Shown here: in pieces, positions 1 through 12,189 of the stretch | How the letters are laid out: every line of letters begins with the position of its first letter | How positions within the stretch are numbered: the first letter of the stretch is position 1 | Assembly: GCF_019649055.1 (NCBI RefSeq) | Contig: NW_026570271.1 | Location: forward strand, 868,001 to 932,000 | Direction of reading: 5' to 3' | Origin: Paramacrobiotus metropolitanus | Taxonomy: Eukaryota > Tardigrada > Eutardigrada > Parachela > Macrobiotidae | DNA: 64,000 nt | Program-made: the position numbers and the translations under genes | Notes under the pieces: model-generated | Database searches by the model: none | Told to the model about the DNA's origin: nothing | What the model saw: the letters and a program-made list of their open reading frames with translations, nothing else

Positions 1-618
1 GAAGCTGTCCGCTGTTCCGGAACCCGCCGTTATGCCCGCCGCTGCCGCAACTGTTTCCATGCTTTCCGTCTTCTTAAGCGTCGCGCATTCTAGTTTGTGT
101 TCCATTTTCCAGTCAGCGACCTGACACCAATGAAACATGCGATAAACAGCGCGTTTAACGCGGCTTGGAAACGGCAATGGGGATGCTCCTAAATTTTATG
201 GTCTTGCACCTACAGATCTGTATCGCTGCCTTTCACTGAGCTTTGCAGGATAACAGTTCAGACACGTAGCCACCGTACCTGGCAAACAAAACTGCAATAG
301 CGATGCAACTGGCATCCCGAACATGTGCGTAACCCCGTGGATGAGTTGGGAAGGACCAGATATTGTCCTAAGTATGGTATAAAGTACATTCGCTGAACAA
401 AATTAATGGACGAAGGCGATTAGGTTGACCGTAACGACGATTGCAGAATTTAACCATGTGCTCGGCTGGAAACAGTAGGCACAGTACGTTTTGTAGGCGC
501 TCCTCTCCAGTGCCCAAACCATCGGATCACAGGACATCACAAGCTCGCCAGCTGATAAACAACGCCCACCAGCGCTCGGCACAACCTCCATTGTCTCTAT
601 TTTCAGCGGAATGGTCAA
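1..618 (-). pseudogene. SMYD-like gene J, 5' part, MYND exon interrupted (partial)
   Basis: This is the 5' end of a MYND/SET gene whose 3' exons lie left of the window. Exon 2 occupies 1-120; its acceptor is followed by VADWKMEHKLEC, which supplies the last His and Cys of the MYND zinc finger. Exon 1 begins near 591 or 618 and ends at 279 with a CAG|GTAC donor. Its two halves, ending CAYCFQPS and starting GLRTCSGCQLHRYC, are separated by about 120 bp of foreign sequence near 338-458. The insert is not a multiple of three and lacks AG at its 3' side, so it is not a normal intron. A near-identical copy lies at 714-831. Removing the insert restores alignment with copies B and C. I infer a disrupted gene; a noncanonical intron is the alternative. 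Confidence 0.75.
338..455. repeat. 118-bp duplicated segment, copy inside the MYND exon of gene J
   Basis: This segment is nearly identical to 714-831 (I see one C/T difference). It interrupts the MYND coding exon of gene J. There are no clear terminal inverted repeats and no open frame. Because the twin lies only about 260 bp away, local duplication or transposition of a small element are both possible. Confidence 0.75.
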
Positions 619-713
619 AACAAATATGATACTCTATGCAAGTAGTGGGGAAAACACTGATGATATTCAAAGTGGTTCGCAAAATTTCAAAATTTTAGTT
701 TTCAATAGCTTAC

Positions 714-831
714 TGGATGAGTTGGGAAGGACCAGATATTGTCCTAAGTATGGTATAAAGTACATTCGCTGAACAAAATTAATGGATGAAGGCGATTAGG
801 TTGACCGTAACGACGATTGCAGAATTTAACC
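714..831. repeat. 118-bp duplicated segment, second copy
   Basis: Direct repeat of 338-455, placed upstream of the gene J start codon (gene J is on the minus strand). It may be the source of the copy in the exon or a sister insertion. Confidence 0.75.
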
Positions 832-2037
832 GTGGGCAGCGCGTACGCGTACTGCAGTTGCATCCTGCCGAAGTAAATAAAGACGATTCAAACAATTGAG
901 AGGGACGCTTCACATTCACACAGCAGACTAGCAAAATCACAAGTTCTATGTACTCGTACGTAAGAGTAATTACGTACATGGAAGTGATGGAACTGTACAA
1001 CTCTACTCTGTATGCTTCCGGGTTGCTTTCGGGACATTTGCTGCAGGTCAATTTTAACACGCGCTAACTATACGAGTACAAAAAATTTCAACCGGATGCC
1101 GGGAAACATTTTGATTATCGGCTTCCGGCAACGTTCGCAGACAGTTTAATAGAGTCGTGGAGATCGGCCATAGTGACAGCAGCTGTAGAAAACTATCACT
1201 GCTACGTATACCGGACTGGTTTTAATAGGTTTCATCGATCCCGATTCCATTTTTTTCCGGATTAGGTATACAACACATAAACACAAAACTATGCAGCAGC
1301 GGCTTTTTATGTAACGACACAACTATGCAGCGAAGCTCTGTTTATATATTTATGCGAAAAAGCCTTATTTTTATGTGTTGTATAGCTAGCCCCGGAAAAG
1401 GCGTCCCGTCTTCCGGTTGACTAACCGTAGGTCAGCTGTTCTCGTAGCTGTTATTAAAAATACCACAGCGCAATCTCCCACCAATTAAGAATCTTTCAGA
1501 ATAAAAAAAACTAGAGAATTTTGCACAACCGGGAGTGTTTAAACACGCACCGGCGACATGCGTACGATAAAAATCAAATTTCCGAAACAACGTTTCTCAA
1601 TATGGATAACTAGGAAAGTGCACCGCTGTTGGCTTGCACTAAAAGACCGAAGCGAAGCGGGAAAACAAGTTTAATGCCCAGTGCTGCTGGTGCACAGTGT
1701 TCATAACTTCATATATCTGTAAATGCTGCACAGTGTTCCTACTTCCCTCTTGCAGTTCTTCCCTCATTCAATTCTTCCCTCATTCAAGTACTTACCTATA
1801 GCACGAGTAAGTTCTTGGCTCATTGTAAAATCGCGGAATGCCGCAGGCAACTATATATGTAATAAGATCTTTTTTGCTAGGTATTAATCGTCAATTTTAA
1901 ATGTTTCGTTCATAAAATACGCCAAGGTGGCGTTTTCATGTCTGCTTCGCAGTCAGCGAAAACATTCCGTCGCGGACTCCCTGTTCAAATTACGTATTAT
2001 TCGTAATTAAATGTTATTCGCAATCTAAACCCATTTT
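832..2037. other. noncoding stretch upstream of gene J with a MITE-end fragment
   Basis: I see no gene here. Positions 1,610-1,665 match the first 50 or so bases of the MITE family found complete at 16,791 and 49,249 (start CTAGGAAAGTGCA, then GACCGAAGCG). The rest is unassigned AT-rich sequence. Confidence 0.5.
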
Positions 2038-2835
2038 TCTCTTGTTTTATGACATTCTGTAGCCAGATAATTTGTATACACTGGCGTGAAAACCGTTTGT
2101 GCGCGCAACATCCGGTTCAAATGTTATGGCTGTAATAAAATTCCAAAAAGTTTAAATGCATTCAGGCGTACTAAAAGTCTCATTATGGACCGATCTCCTT
2201 CAGATTTTGCACGTAAATGCACATGACCATGAAGATCGTTTTTACACCGATTCAGACTTCCATCGTTTTTTTCAAATTTTGAAATATCACAGAGGCAGCA
2301 CATAAGTCGGCTGTCCGGGGTGATCTCAGCGAGGGAGGGCGGTCAGATGAAGTCCTGTCTGTTGAGGAAATTCCGAAAAATGGGGATGGAGCGGAATCGA
2401 ACCGCTGGCTACCGAGTGTGCGATCCACGTAGCACAGCCACTGTGCCATCGCCGCTGTTGGCGAAGATCAAGATATTTGTGCTTGAGCTTGAGCCAACCA
2501 GGTAGGCGGCGGATGGGCGACTGCTGTGTGTACAGAGGATTCTCCTCTTACAAAAATAAATTTAAAACTTTTAAAATTCAATTAAAATTTCAAAAACATG
2601 CCAGAACAGTGGATCGGTGGAAAAACGTTCTTCGTGATTATGTGCGTTTACGTGCAAAATCTGAAAAAGATCGGTCCTTAACGAAATTTTCGGTACACCT
2701 GAATGCATATAAACTTATAGGAATTTTCTAGCAGTCATAACTTTTGAATCGGATGTTGCGCGCACAAACGGTTTTCACGCCAGTGTACACAAATCTTCTG
2801 GCTACAAAACGTCATAAACCGAAACAAAAATGTGT
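2038..2835. mobile_element. inverted-repeat (foldback) element with tRNA-like core
   Basis: The left arm (about 2,038-2,285) and right arm (about 2,560-2,835) are imperfect reverse complements for roughly 240 bp. Landmarks are ACTGGCGTGAAAACCGTTTG and GCGCGCAACATCC in both arms. No transposase frame is present, so it is nonautonomous. Related sequence occurs at 47,200-47,725. The centre carries a tRNA-like segment, listed separately. I cannot place it in a superfamily. Confidence 0.7.
2383..2455 (-). other. tRNA-like sequence (SINE-type head)
   Basis: On the minus strand there is a perfect RNA polymerase III A box (TGGCACAGTGG, 2,438-2,448) and a perfect B box (GGTTCGATTCC, 2,393-2,403) at tRNA spacing. 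The D arm (GCAC/GTGC) and T arm (AGCGG/CCGCT) pair fully. The acceptor and anticodon stems pair poorly and U33 is absent. This is better read as a tRNA-derived promoter head, as in SINEs, than as a working tRNA gene. Confidence 0.6.
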
Positions 2836-3994
2836 TTGGAGTGCGCGAAAGCGAAAATTTTTCGTGCATGTATACGAATTTGGTACCATGTACCGGCCCA
2901 CTTTCCTTAAAACAGTCCATTAATGGGGGCTGTTTTATATCGTTGCAATGGGTCCATTGCAACGTTATAAAACAGCGCCCATAACCTTTGTTTCCGATCT
3001 GCTTTGGTGGAGTTATGTGCAATCGTTCCGCCACTTCCGTTCCCCACCGGTGCCCTGGAATAACGGCTGGGTATTTGTCGGCACATGAAAACTGACTAAC
3101 AAGACTCATGTCTTGTCTGTGAAAATATTAGTTCAAGGGACATACATCCATCATTTAGGCAACCATATTCTACGACGGGTCATTTTTAACATGTAAGTCT
3201 ACGGGAGATGCAGCTTCTTTGGGCGTCAGCTCAAACCCTGATTGCTCAAGATGTTTTTGCTAACCGACAGCCACACATTTTCTGGCTCTCAACGGTTCCC
3301 AGAAAAGTTCACGAAAAAATATCGGTTGGTGAATATTTTATAGAATCAGTCATAAGCATATGAAAAATGACTACTACCTCATCCAGTGCTTGGCTCCCTA
3401 CTGGTGCTTCGAAAGACTGCGGTTCAGTATTTCCAGATTCGCAATAAAAAGTTACAGAGTATGCTGGAAAAGTGCAAAAGGAAAAGCAATGCTACGTGTT
3501 AAATTATTTTATGATTTATTTAACGCAAATGCCCCAACTTGGCTGAGCAGGGCTGTATTTAAAATTGAGGCGTGACCGACATGACCAACGTGACCGACAG
3601 AATTCCTGTTTTCTTGAACATAGAGGACCTTCGCTTCGCTTCGGTCGATTATGAAATATTTCATACAGTAAGAACGTTAGTTCGGCTTTTCGAAACGTGT
3701 CGGTTGAAGCCATTTCATTTTTTTGCTTTCAGCACTTACCGCCACGTCATATCTTTCTGGTCATTTCCTAACAAAAACTGAATTAACTGACTAACGGAGT
3801 CACGTTGGTGATTAAATCTCCGTGACGGAGAAGTGAAAAACACTCGTGTTAATTACCAGTTTGGAAATAAATGAATTTCTTCCCAGTTGTCATATAAAAC
3901 AGAAAATCAGGTTTACGTTGAACTCAACAAGGTAAACCATTACAACATCAAAACCATTCGAACTCCCGAAAATAATCATTCCTTGGCTGCTGAT
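2836..3994. other. intergenic region with strong hairpin and MITE-end fragment
   Basis: No gene is seen. It holds a near-perfect 27-bp hairpin at 2,925-2,980 and, at about 3,616-3,655 on the minus strand, a 39-bp piece (core CTTCGCTTCGGTCGAT) that also occurs at 18,146-18,184 and belongs to the MITE family at 16,791. The segment 2,836-2,905 is related, inverted, to 47,210-47,290. Confidence 0.5.
2925..2980. repeat. 27-bp near-perfect hairpin
   Basis: Arms 2,925-2,951 and 2,954-2,980 are complementary except for about two positions, with a 2-nt loop. The inner arms read CGTTGCAATGG and CCATTGCAACG. It lies about 1 kb downstream of gene I and just outside the foldback element. Confidence 0.7.
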
Positions 3995-6988
3995 TCAGTG
4001 CCCCGAACAGCCTGCTCGATTGGAACCAAATTTCCCATCCAATCGCGCCAGCACATCATTGGCTTTCTCAGCTTCTTTAGACGCTTTACCAAACAGGACA
4101 ATTAAGATATTCTTGGCTTCCTCGCTGTATTTAAACACACTGTTAATCATCTGAGCAGCCGATGATTCAGATTCCTTTTTTGTTTGGGACAGATGTGCAG
4201 TACCGTTCAACATTTGCTGATGCAACACCAAACTGAGAGATACTGCCTGGCCCATCAGCTGAAGAGCGCGGAAAAGCTCATATTCCGGATACACCTTTCT
4301 AAAGGTAATTTAAATCATGTACTAACTAGTAGGTTGTTTGCAATTACGGTCGTATAAATTACTGGAGAACTAGAGTCGAAAAACCTACCGCACACAGACC
4401 GTCTGCTCTTCCATCATCTTCCAGCCATCTTCTACGCGGTTTTCATCAAAGTACTGTTGCGGCACCCGCCAGCAGCAGAGATATCGGAAATGCGCATCCG
4501 GCTGCAGGATGCCGGCACTCTCCAGTTCTAGGCCGAGATTCGTGACCAAGCCCATCATCTTGTCAAGATCCTCCGGATGACGAAACTTGAAGCTTTCGTA
4601 CTGCTCCACAAATCGGTGGTACTGCGTCAGGCGACCACTGTTTAGTGCGCCGCATTCGGAGCAGGGTGCCAGTGCACGGCGGTCGCTTGGAATGCGGTTG
4701 GTGCATCCCACTGTGACACATCGTAGTGGATTACTGTCAGCATCCTAAAAGATCACAGATGCGGAATACCGTGCAGTTAATTATTACTGCTCGAGGGGTT
4801 AACAATTCGTACGCACATATTCTTCCGTGCATTTGCGGCAAGTACACTTATATCCGTGAAGCTTCTCAAATGCACTGCGGCGTTCCGCTCTTGTTTGGCG
4901 GGATGGTTCCAGGAGTTCACTGTGCCGCAACTGCAAACAGTACAAATTTCTACTCTGACCGTAATTCGGCGCTACTTTGTAGAAACGTTACAGTATGTAA
5001 AATAAATGGAATACATTTGTACAAATTAGATAGTAGTAGTGGGTGTAGGGTGTTAAAACTTACATCCTTTATTCCGGTATATTGCGGGATGGATTCCACG
5101 GCATGTATGAACAATGGTCGTCCGCCGCGGGTTAAGCACCACACTGGCATCCCAGCACACATTCTTCATGCTATGCCGCGGCACTTGAGGATACAACGCC
5201 AAACCGATCGGAGGTTCGGCGGCGCCGTCCAGCGCACCGTAAATGGGCCATGCATTATAACTCAGGATTCCGTAGTAGGAGGAATTTTCAGCTTGCATGG
5301 TTGATTTTCTGTGGACAGATTGAACAAGATTTGCACACAACTCAGCAGGAATTTGCAGACAAATCACGGCAACTGGCTTACTGCGACTGCATCATGCGAT
5401 TGAGTTCCGATTGCTCGGGATTTGCCGGCAGCATGAGCAGAAGATCTTTGGCCGACTGGGAACCCATTCCGGGCATGTCAATCATCGTGTTCAACTGAAA
5501 AACACAAATTGCAATTACTGCGAGGAACCGAGTAAGCATCACAACAATAGCGAATGGATTTCCTTCCTATATCTGTAGGAGGAAGTTTAATAAGAACGTT
5601 AACAACTTAAGGGACTGCCAGATTTCCCAAATATATGCATTATGACTTCATGACCTGTGGCTAAAGGTAGCAACAGTACGTACTGAAGTTCACCACAGGT
5701 CAGGAGCGGATTCAGGGCGACCGCACTGTAGCGACACTTGCAAGTTGATCCATAAATTTGGTATACTTGTAATGGGAAATGAGCAAATTTATGGGAGTGC
5801 AGAAAACTCAGTACGGTATACTTACCAGTTGCATTCCTACAATTAAGTACACCCCGTCCGGAAACAAGAGCCAAAGCGTGTACGTGGAATATCTGTATAA
5901 GCAGGGACATCTGCACGTCTCAGTTAAATACAGTGCTATGCATGTACAGAGTACGTATTGTATCTGTAGAAGTCTCGTAAAATTCTCCCCGTTTAAAACT
6001 TTTTAGCTCTTGTTTTCGGGCGGGCTTGCGCTCACTTCTATCTTAAGCGTATTAAATTTAGGTACTTCGTACAAAACAACCCTAATATGCTTTTATCTGC
6101 AAAATGCGTGTGTGATCAATAACATACTTGTAAAACAGTAAACAAATCCTAGTGTGACGTTTGCAGATTGCGCATTCCTAATTTGTACTGGACTCACCTT
6201 AATTTTACAGTCCAGCTTGACGATCATGTCACTGATGACCACGATAGACGCGGGGAGGCCGAGCGATGATAAGTCAGTTAGAAGGCCGCCTATCAACTTG
6301 CTAACCGTATGGTCCATATCGGTTTTTATACCACTAATCTGCTTCAGCACGGCGCATTCTGTTTATGCTCCAGTTTCCAGTCAGCGGCCTGCATTAAATC
6401 ACCCAGCACAATAATTATACTTCCATACACATCCGGTGATCGGAAGGTGAAAACACCAGAGCTAAGAATACTGTAAAAAACTTTTTTTTGGTGGCTGAGA
6501 TTCTTCTGCATCCGAATGTTACTCGTTTCTGCACCGTGTGTGGCAGTTCATAACAGATTTAATTTCCCAAACGATCAAGGATGACTTAGAGGGCGAGGAT
6601 CTCACTTGGCTAGTTGGCTATAGTTGGCACTAAAGTTATTCAGAATAATTCTACTTGCCAAAAATCCCATTTCCGCGTTCACAGCTCCGACCCTTATTTT
6701 TTCATCTTCGTGATTGTTAGGCATACGACCCGAATTACATTTTGTAAACCCAGTTTAATTTTTACATCGTTCCGTTTCTTTTCTCACCTGGCAAGTAGTG
6801 TCACAGTAGCGGTGCAACCGACACCCCGAACACTTGCGCAATTCCTCGCTGTCATGAAAGCAGAAAGCACAGTGGGTTTTGTAGGCGTCGCGCTCCAGGG
6901 CCCACACCAAAGGATCATAGGACATTATAACGTCGCTGGGAACAAAGCAGCGGCTGCCGGGGTTCGCCACCTCCTCATGGGTTTCCAT
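3995..6988 (-). pseudogene. SMYD-like gene I, seven exons, two frameshifts
   Basis: Exons (minus): 6,788-6,988; about 6,197-6,393; 5,382-5,494; 5,064 to about 5,310; 4,817-4,930; 4,389-4,744; 3,995-4,298. Exon 1 has the MYND cysteines (CAFC, CSGC, RYCDTTC). Exon 2 continues ADWK...H. Exon 4 has SYNAWP, LYPQVP and the altered SET motif VCWDAS. Exon 5 has the post-SET CTCRKC. Exons 6-7 form the helical C-terminal region (LQPDAHFRYL, FRALQLMGQA). Compared with copy F, exon 2 has lost one base just after ADWKLEHK and exon 4 has gained one base after VVLN, so the full frame is broken twice. Introns are homologous to those of F, which marks a segmental duplication. All junctions keep GT-AG. Confidence 0.8.
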
Positions 6989-7844
6989 TCTGCCTTAGTG
7001 TTATGACGCTAGATCTAAAGCAGATCCAGATGCAGAGACTACAACGGAAGTGATCCTGCTGAGTGAGCAATGCTGTAAGTATTGCGAGCGAAGAAGGAAA
7101 ATTCTAATGCCCGACCAGCAACTGCAAACTTTATTGAATGACGATGCGTTCGGCGAGCTGCATTCTGCTGCCCACTTATTATCCGCATGCTCGCATGTGG
7201 CGAGATGAAGAGAACAGACATGAACGGCTCTAAAGCCAAGAACAAAGGCCAGCGAGACACAAGCACAGACAGAGGAATCCGTACATGCAACCGGATACAG
7301 GTGTACGTAGTACACGCTCACACGGTGAGCCTCACAGTGTTAAAGAATAAAGACTAACCAAAATCAGTTGGATGAAGCTGGATGCAACAAAGAATAAAAA
7401 ATGCCTCACAAAATGACAGAAACTGAAACTTGATGCCGTCGCCGTGGTTTAATAACCCGGTGACTTGTCAGAACAGTCCACAATCGGGAGTCGGCGGGAC
7501 GACAAGTGCAGCTAGGCTCTAGCATATCATGATGTGAAGGCTGTGAATAAAATGCATGTACGGATTATGAAATTGCTAGGTCTTCATTTTCGGATTCTCG
7601 GCGAATACATGCAGTAACAAAAGACATCGTGACCTCATTTGTTTGTTTTGAAGCGTTAGCTGCAGACTTGCATTGTATTACAGCTAATGGCATTTCAGTG
7701 AAGTGTATCGTGTATCGCCTTCTGCGAATGGACTCGCGCGATTCTCCCGGTCCCATTTTTTGCTTCCGGTAGCTGATCATCCCAAATCAGCACTCGTCTG
7801 TGCAGCGCTACAGAGGCAGACGATCCCTGGTCATTAGTCGAAGA
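6989..7844. other. intergenic, no gene recognised
   Basis: This lies upstream of gene I (minus strand). Short open frames on both strands show no family features. It may hold the gene I promoter, but I see no convincing core element. Confidence 0.4.
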
Positions 7845-8090
7845 CAGCGGAAAAGATCATATTCTGGATACATGATACATCCTTCTAAACGGATTATACG
7901 GTATCATAGCCAACCGGCTAGTTTGATGCGCCAGACAGCCGGCAACTAGCAGCTGCCCCGCCGAAATTCCTGACGTTGGTCCCAGTATAATGTTACAGCT
8001 GTTAGAACGGCGCTGTAAACCGGAGTGCGCAACTTACATCTCCAAGTCCAGTAAATTGCGGCATGTCCTCCACGGCGCAGATGTGCAGTG
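7845..8090 (-). pseudogene. SMYD relic: fragments of exon 7 and exon 4
   Basis: At about 7,845-7,895 the minus strand reads as the start of exon 7 (acceptor, then YPEYDLFR). At about 8,030-8,090 it reads as the end of exon 4 (AVEDMPQFTGLGD followed by a GTAAGT donor). Exons 5 and 6 between them are gone. The order fits a deleted array member between I and H. Confidence 0.7.
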
Positions 8091-9307
8091 TTCTAGATGG
8101 TTCGGTTAAATGTCACAGTTTTTTTATAAGGAACGAACAAGAATCTCCCTACTCCAAATAGCGAACTGAAATGCAGCGACCCACTCAGTTGAACAACTGC
8201 AAATTTTTATTTAAAAAGGAAGAAATTCAAGTTTTTGTTTCAGGACATGATGTAACATATCCCGGGTTTTCAAAACAAATCCAGGAAAGGTCAAACCTCT
8301 GTTTACTGTTACTGCAACTTAATTTTACTGTAAAGTCTATAAACAACACTTTCGAATGAAGCTAACGTGAAGTCAACCAAGTGTTCAACGGATACACCGC
8401 AACTTGATCAACAGACCGACATTTTGTTTAGCAACCCATTGCAAAAGGTACGACCAATTATCGTTTATCGATCTGATTCACTACTATGCATGAAAAAATA
8501 AATAAATTTCATATCCCGAAAGAGACAATTAGGTAAAATAAGGACCGTTATGTAAGCATATAAAAACCGAAGCTCATAACAGTAAAGACTAAACAAATAC
8601 TCGAAGCCAAAAATCAGATTTCACATTGCTTTGGGTTCACTACCGCGAAAACCTCGCTCGATGGGGCCTATAATCACAGTCATACGCTCCAGTGTAGAAT
8701 CGGCCTCCTGCACCTCCTTGGACTCCGTCCCAAACAAAACAGTAAAGATTTCTTTGGCCTCCTCGCAGTATTCGATTACAACACGACATATTTCAGGAGC
8801 CAATGTGACCATTTCATTTGCCGCCGGTCCCGACAACCGACCTGTCCCATTCACCACTCGCTCGTACAGCGCAGTAGTGGCAGCCATTGCGTATCCCATC
8901 AGTTGCAGACCGCGGAAAACATCATACTTTGGATACATCTTTCTAGAGACAACTCTAGTTTTATCTTTCGACGATCGCGGTTGTTACTGTACACTTGGTA
9001 CAGAGATATGCATTTGTTTTTAATGAAATAATTTTTAAAAACTCTAGAGGCAGCACACAACACAGAAATTCAGTACTTCCAGCCCCAAGGCACTTCACCA
9101 GTTATTTCGGTTTACTGAGAGTATCCGAATAATTCAGCAGTTACAGTATGTAAGTAGTTTGATTTATTAGCAAATAATCCGATAGTTAACTGACAACGGA
9201 AATCTGTAATTAACCAAATAATTAAAACAATGATAACAATTATTGATGAAAATTAATGATGATACATGTTAATAATAATAACTAGTAACAATTAATGACA
9301 TTCATAA

Positions 9308-9420
9308 TAATTATCAACACATTATCAAACTTGAGTATAGCTAAATAATATTCAATTAATGATATTAATTATCAACAACATTAACAAACTGGAGCATGGC
9401 TAAATACTAATAACTTTCAG
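9308..9420. repeat. tandem duplication of about 58 bp in intron 6 of gene H
   Basis: Two adjacent imperfect copies share ATTATCAACA, then AAACTKGAGYATRGCTAAAT. The surroundings are very AT-rich (9,170-9,470). Confidence 0.6.
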
Positions 9421-10761
9421 TTATTAGAATCACTACGTAAACAGTTAGAAGTTAAATTTACTCTATTGTAAGTAATAAATGAAAAGTCCATATAGGGGTG
9501 AAGTCGGAAATTTACCGCATGCAGGCAGTCAGTTGCTGGATCATCTTCCAGCCATCACCCAAGCGGTCCTCATTGAAGTACTTGGTCGGCAACATCCAGC
9601 CGCAGACAAAACGGAAATGCGCATCCGGCTGCAAAATGCCGGCCAGCTCCACATCCTGTCCCAGCTTCGTGACCATGCTCATCGCTATGGCAAGGGACTC
9701 CACGTGACGCCATTTAATGCTTTCAAACTCCTGCACAAAATGACGGAATTGCGCCAAACGGTCACGGTTAGTGGCACCGCATTGCGCGCAGGGCGCCAGT
9801 GCACGGCTATCGCTGGGAATCCGATTGGTGCATCCACTGGTCACACATCGCAACGAGTTAATGTTAGCATCCTAAGGATAGACCGATCATGTCGAAGCAG
9901 ACATCAGGATCAATTGACAGTAATCACACTACTCATACATATTCATCTTTGCATCGACGGCAAGTACACGGATAACCGTGACGCATCTGGAACTGCTCGC
10001 GTCGTTCTCCTTTTGTTTGGCGAGATGGCTCCAGTACGTCACTGTATCGCAACTGCAAACATCAGTAGTGAACATAACTGCATCGGCTTCACGATTAATT
10101 TTTGGTCACGTGACCTCTTGCTCTTTCTGTCCGACAGATCTTCTGTGTATCTACTCTGCAGCGTTACGTCCAGCGAAAATATGCGACTTACCTCCTTAAG
10201 TTCCGTGTACTGTGGAATATCTTCCACCGCATGTATGAATAATCGTCGTCCGCGACGGTTAACCACAACATTGACATCCCAACACACCGGCGTCATTTGT
10301 CGCCGTGGCGCTTAATGGGTACAGCGCGAAACCGATCGGGGGATTTCCGTTACCGGTCAGCGCAGCGTACAGGGGCCATGCATTACAGCTGAAGATAGTA
10401 TAGTACTTCAGGCAGTCGATGACCGGCACGGAACTTCCCGGTTCCATGGCGGAGAATCTATGAACACAAACAACGGGGAGGAAATTTGCACACAGACACA
10501 GGCATCGGGAAAAAAGTGGCATACTTCAGTTGGATCGCGCGTTCAGCTTCCGCTGACACGGGATTTGCCGGCAACATGAGCAGAAGATCGCGGAGAGATT
10601 TCGGAGCCATTTCTGGATTATTCGCCAATGCGTTCATCTGGAAAAATTACGAAACCCTATTCCAGAAAGCAGTAACAGTACAGCAAACTGAGCAAAGTAC
10701 AGCACGATCGGAGCTGAAAATTAATATCCTAATAGGGATAATAGTTACAGTAGAAATACGG

Positions 10762-10820
10762 TTTTAGTAAAGTGCTAGAGGCAGGCATTTGCAATACCTG
10801 CCTCTAGTACCTTACTAAAA
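10762..10820. repeat. 24-bp stem hairpin in intron 2 of gene H
   Basis: Arms 10,762-10,785 and 10,797-10,820 are complementary except for two or three positions, with an 11-nt loop. The central stem is CTAGAGGCAGG against CCTGCCTCTAG. The size suits a small structured RNA precursor or a MITE remnant; the sequence alone does not decide. Confidence 0.65.
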
Positions 10821-12189
10821 GTTTAATAATAATAAAGAAACAAAATTTATTTATTTAATGTTAGTGTAACTTTACACCGCTCAGTGAGAGTGTCAGACCA
10901 AGTATAGGGAGAAACAGAATTAGCTGGGAAAAATTTTCAGAACATTTTCGATTTGACAAAATTAAGAACAGAATAATTATTATAAGCACAGCGATAAAAT
11001 CCAAAGAAATGCTTAACGTTCTGGCACTATCATATGATTATATTGGACCAGTTAATCTGCGCGAGATTTAGTTTTTGCGCAAAGTTTACTTCCGTTTCGT
11101 CTTACCCTAATTTTGAAGTCCAATTTGATGATCATATCAGTGAGAGTACCACTAGACACGGGAAAACCGTTCGAAGTTTCACCCGTAAGTCCTTCTGCCA
11201 CCGCAGAGATGATGCGGCTCGTACCCGTGCTCTCCATTTTGCCAATCTCCTTCAGCAGGGCGCATTCCATCTTGTGCTCCATTTTCCAGTCAGCGGCCTG
11301 CATCAAACCAGCCACACAAATTAATGCAGTTAGTAAGGCCCTTTAAAGAAGTTTTAAGCCCACACCTATATGAGGGCAAAGAAGTCTTCAGTCCTAGTCT
11401 AGATAGCTAGTCCCGGTCCCCAACGCTAGCTTAGGGTGCACAATAAGGTGACAAAAAGGGAAAAGGTAACGAGTACACCCAGTACAGACTCTTCCAACCC
11501 ACAAGTGCGGTTTTACTGACTGTTGTGGAAGAGTGATGACTTTGAGTCTGTGATGTGAACCAAATGTATTGTGAAGGACTAGGTTTTCTCATCTTTTCTT
11601 ACCTGGCACCTGGTGTTACAGTAGTAATGCAGCAAACATCCCGAGCATTTGCGTAAATGCTTGCTATCGCGAAAGCAATAGGCACAGTGGGTTTTATAGG
11701 CACTGCGCTCAAGGACCCACACCAGAGGACTACACGACATTACAATATCACCGGGAACGAAGAAACGTCTATTAACGCTCGGCACAGCGTCTTGGGTCTC
11801 CATTCTACCCTAGGTCTAAAGGTTTCACCAAAAGCAATTATTGGGGAGAAGCAACGTTCAAATTACTGCACAAGCAAATAGTTCCCAAAATGCCAAACTC
11901 AAAACTGTCCCGTCATACGATCAATCCCAGTACATAATATCAAGTACTAGTAATACTGTATTATGGATCAGTCCAAGTAGCTGACAGCAGCGGGCGGACG
12001 CCATAAGACGGGAATTACACCATTGAGCAGAACAGTTTCAGTAGTCACTAGTCAGTAATGTTTCAAGTTACTGCGTTTATTTTTCGATGTCCGCTAAATT
12101 TTTCGGTAGAAGCTTCAATTTTCATGATCTGGCAAAATTACAAAAAGAAAGAGATGAGAACTTAATCCGTCTTTTCCGCCATACGCTGC

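Larger units (their letters stand above)
8621..11803 (-). pseudogene. SMYD-like gene H, seven exons, one frameshift
   Basis: Exons (minus): 11,603-11,803; 11,106-11,297; 10,525-10,637; 10,192-10,457; 9,939-10,052; 9,516-9,871; 8,621-8,942. The start METQDAVPS matches copy E. The MYND finger is complete (CAYC, CSGC, YYCNTRC, H, C). Exon 4 is about 7 codons longer than in E and holds the altered SET motif MTPVCWDVNVV. Exon 5 keeps CTCRRC. Exon 4 carries one extra base between ALYPL and PRRQM, which breaks the frame; all other exons are open and join in phase. If that base is a sequencing error the protein would be about 520 residues. It groups with A and E by its last exon (GPIERGFRG). Confidence 0.85.

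Noticed and set aside
2383-2455. Functional tRNA gene
   Set aside because: A and B boxes are perfect but acceptor and anticodon stems pair badly and U33 is missing.
4726-5304. 192-residue plus-strand open frame
   Set aside because: Antisense shadow of exons 5 and 4 of gene I.
9479-10315. 278-residue plus-strand open frame
   Set aside because: It is antisense to exons 6, 5 and 4 of gene H and crosses their introns; no family features.
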